Assembly: GCF_003573695.1 (NCBI RefSeq)
Contig: NW_020621936.1
Span: 5,518,001-5,582,000, forward strand
Reading direction: 5' to 3'
Length of the DNA: 64,000 nucleotides
From: Papaver somniferum
Taxonomy: Eukaryota; Streptophyta; Magnoliopsida; Ranunculales; Papaveraceae
Under the pieces are notes generated by a model, which searched no databases, had not been told where the DNA came from, and saw only the letters and a list, made by a program, of their open reading frames with translations. Of this stretch, positions 57,645 through 64,000 are shown piece by piece (position 1 is the stretch's first letter; the number at the start of each line of letters is the position of its first letter). The position numbers were made by a program, and so were the translations under genes.

Positions 57645-59991
57645 TGAAAAAGCGGGGGTCTAACAACACCACCCAATATTTCGCTTAGCAATCTGTATGG
57701 ACTAACTCCGAAATACTTTGCTAGAGAATCAGCTAGACAGTCAGACTCAATCTAGATAAAAGTATATCAAGGAGTTAATATATCTCTCTTGATTTGATTT
57801 TTACTCAAGCTAAAAAAAATAGCGAGTCTTTATCAAATACAAGGAATACTTGGAAGGTACCAAAGACCAATGTCCAAGAAATTGATGATCACGAATGCAC
57901 AACCTGTATTATTTCAATTATATAAAATATAATGCAAAAAAAAATAACACAAACACCATAAATTTTTTTAACGAGGATACCGCAAATGCAGAAAAACCCC
58001 GGGACCTAGTCCAGATTGAATACACACTGTATTAAGCCGCTACAGAAACTAGCCTACTGCAAACTAACTTCGGACTGGACTATAATTGAACCCCAATCAG
58101 TCTCCCACCGATCCAAGGTACAGTTGTACTCATACGCCTCTGATCCCAGAAGGATACTACGCACTTGATTCCCTTAGCTTATCTCACCCACAACTAAGAG
58201 TTGCTGTAACCCAAAATCACAGACTTGATAATAAACAGATCCGTCTAACACAGAAAAGTCTATCAAAGGATAAATATGTCTCCCACAGATAAACCCTAGG
58301 TTTTGTTCCGTCTTTAGATATAAAATCAAGGTGAACATGAACCAATTGATAATCCGGTCTTATATTCCCGAAGAACAGTCTAGATTAATCAATCACCTCT
58401 CTACAATCCTTCCTGACTACACAGGCGGTTTGTCGAGGAATCACAAACAGTGAGACGAAGATGTTTGTGACTTCTTTATCTTGCCTATCGGAGAACTCTC
58501 ACGATCTCAAGTCAATCAATCGATTGTACTCGTACGATAGAAGATGCAAGATCAGATCACACAACTACGATAAAGTAGTATCGGTCTGGCTTCACAATCC
58601 CAATGAAGTCTTTAAGTCGTTAACCTGATTTTAGAGAAAAAAAATCAAATGTTAACGGGCGCACTAGTAGCACACAAACGTGTGGGGATTAGTTTTTCTC
58701 AAAGCTAGATGTCTCCTTTATATAGCCTTCAAATCAGGGTTTTTCCTTAGTTACAAAGCAATCCATATTCAACGTTAGATGAAAACCTGATTTAGATTCA
58801 AGCTAATATTTCTCAACCGTTAGATCGAAAACTTAGCTTGTCACACACACTTGAGATATACATTTACTGGGTTTGTGAAAATCGTGCCCAAACGTTTACG
58901 TGTATGTTGGTTCAACAAGTAACCAAAAGGTTAACCATATGAGCATTTCATATTAACCTTGTTATTCTTCACCATAACTAGTTCAATTGACTCAAATGAA
59001 CTAGTTAAAGAGTTGTTCAATTGCTATGAGATCTTATGTAACTACACAAGACACAATTGAAACAAAGATGATTCGATTCGATTGAATCGTCTCATGAACT
59101 TTATAGCCACGGTTTGCATAAAGCATTCCTTAGTAATTTAAGTTTCATGTTCAGAGCACATCTTTAGATCATAACCTCTTAAGTTCACAAACAAGTTCGC
59201 GGACTTAAGTTAATCGGTTGAGTTTTCCAGACTCCGCAGAAATTCTCGGAAAGAGAACTTCCGCCAGTTCGCGGACTTAGCACACAAACGAGTTTTGGAA
59301 AATCCAGCAGAAATTCTCGGTCGAGAACTTCCGACAGTTCGGGGACTGAGTCTGCGGACTGGGTTCGTGGACTTGGCAAGCCAATTCCACAATCCTTCCG
59401 ATTTCTCTTGATCAACAAATTTCGAAAACTTCGGTTAAAGGAATACATGGTTATGTAATCTAAACTCTCATTTCAATCATTGATATATTCTTAGAGGACG
59501 CTATGTAGTCATTATTCACAGACCGATTCATGTCATTGCAATTCTCAAAGTGATTGAAACTTTTCATTACTTTCGTCACTAGGTGAAGATAAACTTGATC
59601 AAAGCAAAACGCTTTACCAACACGATTTCGAGATAAAAGATAAGCAATGAATGCTCAGCTCGAAAAGTCAAATGTGTATGATCTAGTCTATATAGCATAC
59701 GACTTTTGTCTGATAAGAAGTAGGAGATAGAATAGATAGAATTTTGAGTGATATATAAGTTCAAGTCCCTACATACCTTTTTGTTGATGAAGTTCCACGG
59801 TTCCTTGTATAGATCTTCGTCTTTGTATGATGAATCGCCATGAAGTCCTTGAGCTCAACTATACTTTTCTATCCTAGTCCGAGACTTAGCTATGTAGGCT
59901 AGAAATCAAGACTTATAGTTTTGATCACTAACATTGACAAACATGCTTGAGATAGCAACGCATGCGAGGTCGACCGAGCTATGCTCTAACA
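57645..59991 (-). repeat. 3' LTR of the minus-strand family-A-like element
   Basis: 2347 bases. On the minus strand it runs from TGTTAGAGCATAGCTCGGTC (59991) to CCCCCGCTTTTTCA. The TATA box is at 58716-58724. The upstream words are of the GTCCGCGAACT type (about 59175-59375), like those of the solo LTR-A at 29455-29580. Confidence 0.88.
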
Positions 59992-62405
59992 ATCTCCCCC
60001 TTTGTCAATTTTAGTGACAAAACTATTATATGGAATACAAAAAAGATAAACTTTAGTGGCTCCTATTCTATAGTCTAATCTTCAACATTCTTTGGAATCT
60101 TCGTACTTCCAAGTACTCCAATGATCCCAAAGGTTGTAAGTTTAGCATCACCCTTGTTGAAGATCCGTAGCTATAAAAATTAGAAAAATCGAGATTCTCG
60201 ATCATTATTATACAGTGTCATAGTATTATTATGTAATATCAAATTCCAATTGTATCACGACTTTAAAAATAATACTATGGTGATATGTATCACTCCTCCT
60301 TAGTCAATACTCCATCTCGATCATGGAAACCACTCCCCCTTACACAATGATCCGGAAACCATATGTATTTGTAGTATGAACTACATTATTTCTCCGCCTT
60401 TTTGTCAATAAAATTGGCAAAGGTACAAGAACAGGATCATAATGAAATTTCCACAAGAGACATTTCATATACTAAAAGAAAAATACATACCAACTTAATT
60501 TAGATGCAATCATAAAGCCGAAGCTAGATGCATTCATCAAGGAGTTTTAAGATACAAGATAACCCCTATAAAATTCCACAACCGCACACCCCGCAAGATA
60601 TTACCATTAAGCACAAGTTCAAAAGAACTCTCCCCCATTTGATGTCATTCCCGAAAGAACAACAAGAGCGACCTTAATTTCAAAAGAAAAGAAGGATTTT
60701 TAAATTGGACACCAAAAACCATCGAAATGATTTTATATATCCAAACATCAACCAAATTAATCACAAGTAAACCCACAATTAACTCAATTGGAATATACAA
60801 CTAAATCAAACCACAAAAGTGATCAATTTAATTGATTGTGCTCAACATAAGAAAACTCACGGAGCTACGACTAAGATAACCACACGGAGATGACTACCTT
60901 AATCGTTCAAATACTCAACATAAGGAAAACCTTACGGAATATACGAAAACTCAACTAGATTAATTACAAGAGAACCTATAATTAATCTAATTAGAATACA
61001 CAACCAAACTAATCACCGAAGCAATCAATTTAATTGTCAAAAGATTTTACTCGAAAAAAGAAGACTTTCAGAGCAAATAACTAAATAACCAATCAAGATG
61101 ATTAATTTAGTTCAAGAATGCTCAACATATAGTATCTCATGGAACAACCAACAAGGCCAATATTAATCGACATAGTTGTAAGGTGTTCAACATAAAATAC
61201 ACAATGGAGCCTTCACGGTAAAACATAAAAAAATGGATCAATGAAGATCAATACCGTGGATAACATACAAGGATCTATTTTATTTTCCATCACTATTTGC
61301 ATAACGACATAATAGACTTTATCCTTGTCAAACAAAAGATTTCATCCTATTTTCCATCAAATAAATGACTGCATAAGGATAACTTTTGTAATTGTCAAAA
61401 GTCCATTCGTCCTTTTATCAATACGAATACCATTTTATGAATGACTTTACTTTTGACACAATATGGGACTTTCAAGTTCACAGACGCAAACAATACATAT
61501 CCCATAAAAATATTGCAATACTTCAAAACAGATTAATACTGCAGTAATGATCTTTGCCCTTAGAAGGTAGAATCAATCTTTTTCCGCACGGATTTATACC
61601 AAGAGTGGTTACCAAAAGCGTATAAAATATTTACTTAACAAATAAGAACATACAAAGTCATTGACGACTATGCACCATAGTTCACATGAGATGATTGTGA
61701 ACACTCAAGAATATATAGCAATGTGAACTACTACCCATTCTCGAACTTCCTTCTTTTTAATTCACCAACATCACTCTTGTAACATCCACAAAATATCTTA
61801 GAATATGATTTCTCCAAGAATCCCAGTGCCCAAGTCCAAGAGAATAGAACAAGTGCAACGAAACGGAGCAAACACTTAAAAAAATAGAGACAGGACAAAG
61901 ACCAATATTAACTCATCCAAATTCAACAATTCTCATCTCCATTTTGAAGGTAATTCAATAAGGAAGATAATGCAAAAAGAATGAGGTAAATCCGAGTTCG
62001 GACGAAGAAGTTACGGCCAAAACAAGTTTACCGAATATCGACGTCAAGTATGCATACGGGTTTGCGAACTTAAACCCGTGGATTTTGATTTTGAATGTTG
62101 TTATGCATACTTGGTATGTGTACCATGTAGTCCAAACATCCCGAACTATTATTTTCAAATCTAAACATTTATGAAACTTAAACACAGATCAAGTTAGATA
62201 GAAATGAACGATAAGCAAGATTATTATAAGTATTATAAGAAAATAAAAGTACAAATATTGCTCAAGTTTATAGACATACCTTTTTAGATGAATCCAATCG
62301 AATTCTACCGCCTTACCGAACATAATCTGTGTGCCCCAATTCTTGTGCTTCCCTTACCGTATACAAAGCAGGGCATTCCTTGGTGAGGATGCACTTCCAA
62401 CACAA
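59992..62405 (-). other. Non-coding 3' interior of the minus-strand element
   Basis: 59992-61500 matches the 3' interior of family A (45340-46695), including inverted purine tracts (59993, about 60294, 60334, 60393 and 60630). 61740-62140 differs from family A: no ORF2 is found, and words such as TATGCATAC occur at 62046-62130. No gene seen. Confidence 0.55.
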
Positions 62406-63896
62406 TCAACTTGCATTGGGGTGAACAAAGTCTTGCTCACCACAAGTGACTTTTGGATTATCATGAAGGAGATCGCTTTTAGAACCTTTCACATCCAAAT
62501 CCATCTTCCCAAAGAACTCTTTAAGTTCCAGCATCATGGATACTGCTTTTTCCATAGTCATGGAACTTTCTGGGAGATCATTCCTTTTCACACTCAAAAC
62601 ATCATTGACTTTCTTTGGTATCCACTTTTGAGTGCGTTTAGGAACGACCGAAACCTTGTTCCCATTACTCTCTTCAAGATTTTCCGGAAGAGAATTGAAT
62701 TGACTATTCTTTTTCAAGTTAGTCTTTCTCCAATTGGGAGCATCATATCTTGTCTTAGTATTTACGAAGTTATCCTTTTGATAACCATTACGATTGTGAA
62801 AAGGCTTTGTATGACGTTTATAGGCAAATCTAGGATTATCACAACACTGATTCCTTTGCCTAAAGGTTGGACGTTTACAACCCATAATGTCAAGAGTGTT
62901 AGCCTTAACATATGATCCCAGTTTAATAACTTCTTTTGACACCCAAACAAGAATATCATGAAGTTTTTCATTCCTTATACGAAAATGACATCTCCTTTCC
63001 AGGTGACCTTTGTTTCCACAATAATGACAAATATAAGGAACGTTCTTACCCGGATTCATGTGTGCTGGTTTTGGAGGTTGATATACTTTTCTCTTTTGAA
63101 CCTTAACTGCCGGTGAAGGTATTTCACTTTTGCCATCAGTGGAAACCTTTTGTTGAGAAGAATCACTAGCCTTGACAAATTTTACCTCTTTGCTAATACT
63201 TCGAGCATCTATTCCCTTATAGCCCAATCCTCGTGTATCACGATGATTTTTACTTGCTCCTAGCATAATGGTTAATTTGCTTGAACTAGTATTGAACTTT
63301 TTCAAGTCATCTTCCAACATCTTGATTTTATCAAGAGCAGCAGCTAAATCAGCCTCAAGGCATTTTTCTCGAGCGAGATAAGCGCTTTCTCTGTCATCAA
63401 AACTTGTTTGCTGATAGTTAAACCTTACTTCAGATTAGACAAGTTTCTCTTCCAACAAAAAGTATTTTTTATAAAGATTATCACATTCAAGTGACTTCAT
63501 ACATAGGTTTTCCTCAGAATCCTTGAGGGTCGATTCACAAGAACGATTCGAAAAATAAACACCTGCGTAACATTTTCTCAATTTCTTGTTTTCTCGACAG
63601 AGAGGAGTCAGAAGAGGTGAGACATGAGAAGTTGTAATCTTCTTCATCTTCCACGAATCCAAAAACTTAACATACTCTGAGACTTCCTCATCAACATCTC
63701 TATCAATATCTGAATCACCTTCATCAGAAAGTTCATCCAATTGTTCTTCTAGGAGATCTTCCCAATCAACAGTTTTTACATCAAGAGAATGTTTAGATAT
63801 TGACTTAGATGTGACAATTCTCTCAGGTGAATCCAAGCTTTTAGAATCATCTGGTAATTTCTGAAATGGTACGTTATTAGAGATAGACTCGTCCAT
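62406..63896 (-). pseudogene. Divergent copia-type gag, one in-frame stop
   Basis: One frame from the ATG at 63896 (MDESISNNVPFQKLPDD) to the stop at 62406: 496 codons, with a single TAA at codon 154 (63435-63437). The N-terminal third is acidic (LLEEQLDELSDEGDSDIDRD) and lacks the UBN2 domain of the other gags. A coiled-coil-like segment follows (around KCLEADLAAALDKIKMLEDD), then GLGYKGID, then a zinc knuckle CHYCGNKGHLERRC (C290, C293, H298, C303) and a basic C-terminal half ending FVHPNAS. This second half resembles the region before protease in full-length copia polyproteins. The translation appears to combine the start of one gag with the end of another, or to have lost its capsid domain. 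The open frame overlapping on the plus strand is a shadow. Confidence 0.85.
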
Positions 63897-63946
63897 AATC
63901 AGATCGCTACAAACACAGACTTGTAAGGTCTTTAATGTGTTTTCCT

Positions 63947-63958
63947 GCTCTGATACCA
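63947..63958 (-). other. Primer-binding site of the minus-strand element (perfect)
   Basis: TGGTATCAGAGC on the minus strand, two bases from the 5' LTR end at 63961. Confidence 0.92.
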
Positions 63959-63960
63959 AT

Positions 63961-64000
63961 TGAAAAAACGGGGGTCTAACAACACCACCCAATATTTCGC
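63961..64000 (-). repeat. 5' LTR of the minus-strand element, first 40 bases in window
   Basis: tgaaaaaacgggggtctaac matches the start of 57645-59991 with small differences. It is cut by the window end. Confidence 0.85.

Larger units (their letters stand above)
57645..64000 (-). mobile_element. Minus-strand family-A-like gag-only element (3' LTR to start of 5' LTR)
   Basis: 3' LTR 57645-59991, interior 59992-63960 with gag and primer site, and the first 40 bases of the 5' LTR from 63961. The element continues past the window. No pol domains lie between gag and the 3' LTR. Its LTR is an LTR-A relative with different upstream words. Confidence 0.88.

Noticed and set aside
62331..62915. 194-codon plus-strand frame
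   Set aside because: It overlaps the minus-strand gag, which has a zinc knuckle and homologues; the plus-strand frame is a shadow.

Overview
This window is retrotransposon-on-retrotransposon DNA from a plant nuclear genome. The evidence is tRNA-primed LTR elements of the Ty1/copia type (initiator-Met primer sites) and Ty3/gypsy type (Athila-like and Tat-like), multi-kilobase LTRs, target-site duplications (TSDs), GT-AG introns in an element-borne gene, and three runs of N. The species cannot be named; a large-genome eudicot is a reasonable guess. I found no convincing host gene, tRNA or rRNA gene. I did not resolve the copia sublineage.

Layout. 1-2802 holds broken pieces: the end of a copia-type LTR ('LTR-B'), a decayed gag on the minus strand, and two gypsy LTR fragments facing each other. 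2803-13096 is a complete Athila-like gypsy element (two LTRs of about 3.2 kb, TSD AACTA) that carries no pol and one decayed acidic ORF. It sits inside an older minus-strand Athila-like element, whose remnant resumes at 13102-14084. 14085-15156 is a piece of 'LTR-A'. 15157-28557 is a minus-strand copia-type element, family B: a 2.7-kb LTR-B, a long internal region with a gag pseudogene and a small second ORF, and a primer site at 28546-28557. Its internal region is split by a third, non-autonomous LTR element, 'C' (TSD ATTGC). C contains a duplicated section of about 3.1 kb and two 10-N gaps that look like assembly trouble.

The right-hand LTR-B begins at 28560 and is broken up by nested insertions. 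The first is a solo LTR-A (28855-40424), itself split by a 9.2-kb Tat-like gypsy element (29840-39041, TSD GTTGA). The second is a family-A array at 40711-55827 (LTR-gag-LTR-gag-LTR, then an inverted LTR). LTR-B ends at 57320. 57645-64000 is a minus-strand family-A-like element that runs out of the window.

How the parts work. Families A and B are gag-only copia-type elements resembling the plant TR-GAG class: LTR, initiator-Met primer site, gag, a small basic or coiled-coil second ORF, a long non-coding stretch with several purine tracts, LTR. With no reverse transcriptase or integrase they must borrow these from relatives. The Tat-like element keeps gag and protease in one frame, has lost reverse transcriptase, RNase H and integrase, and carries an antisense gene that can be read as six exons joined by GT-AG introns. 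Only one full-length coding frame appears undamaged: the gag at 49191-50675.
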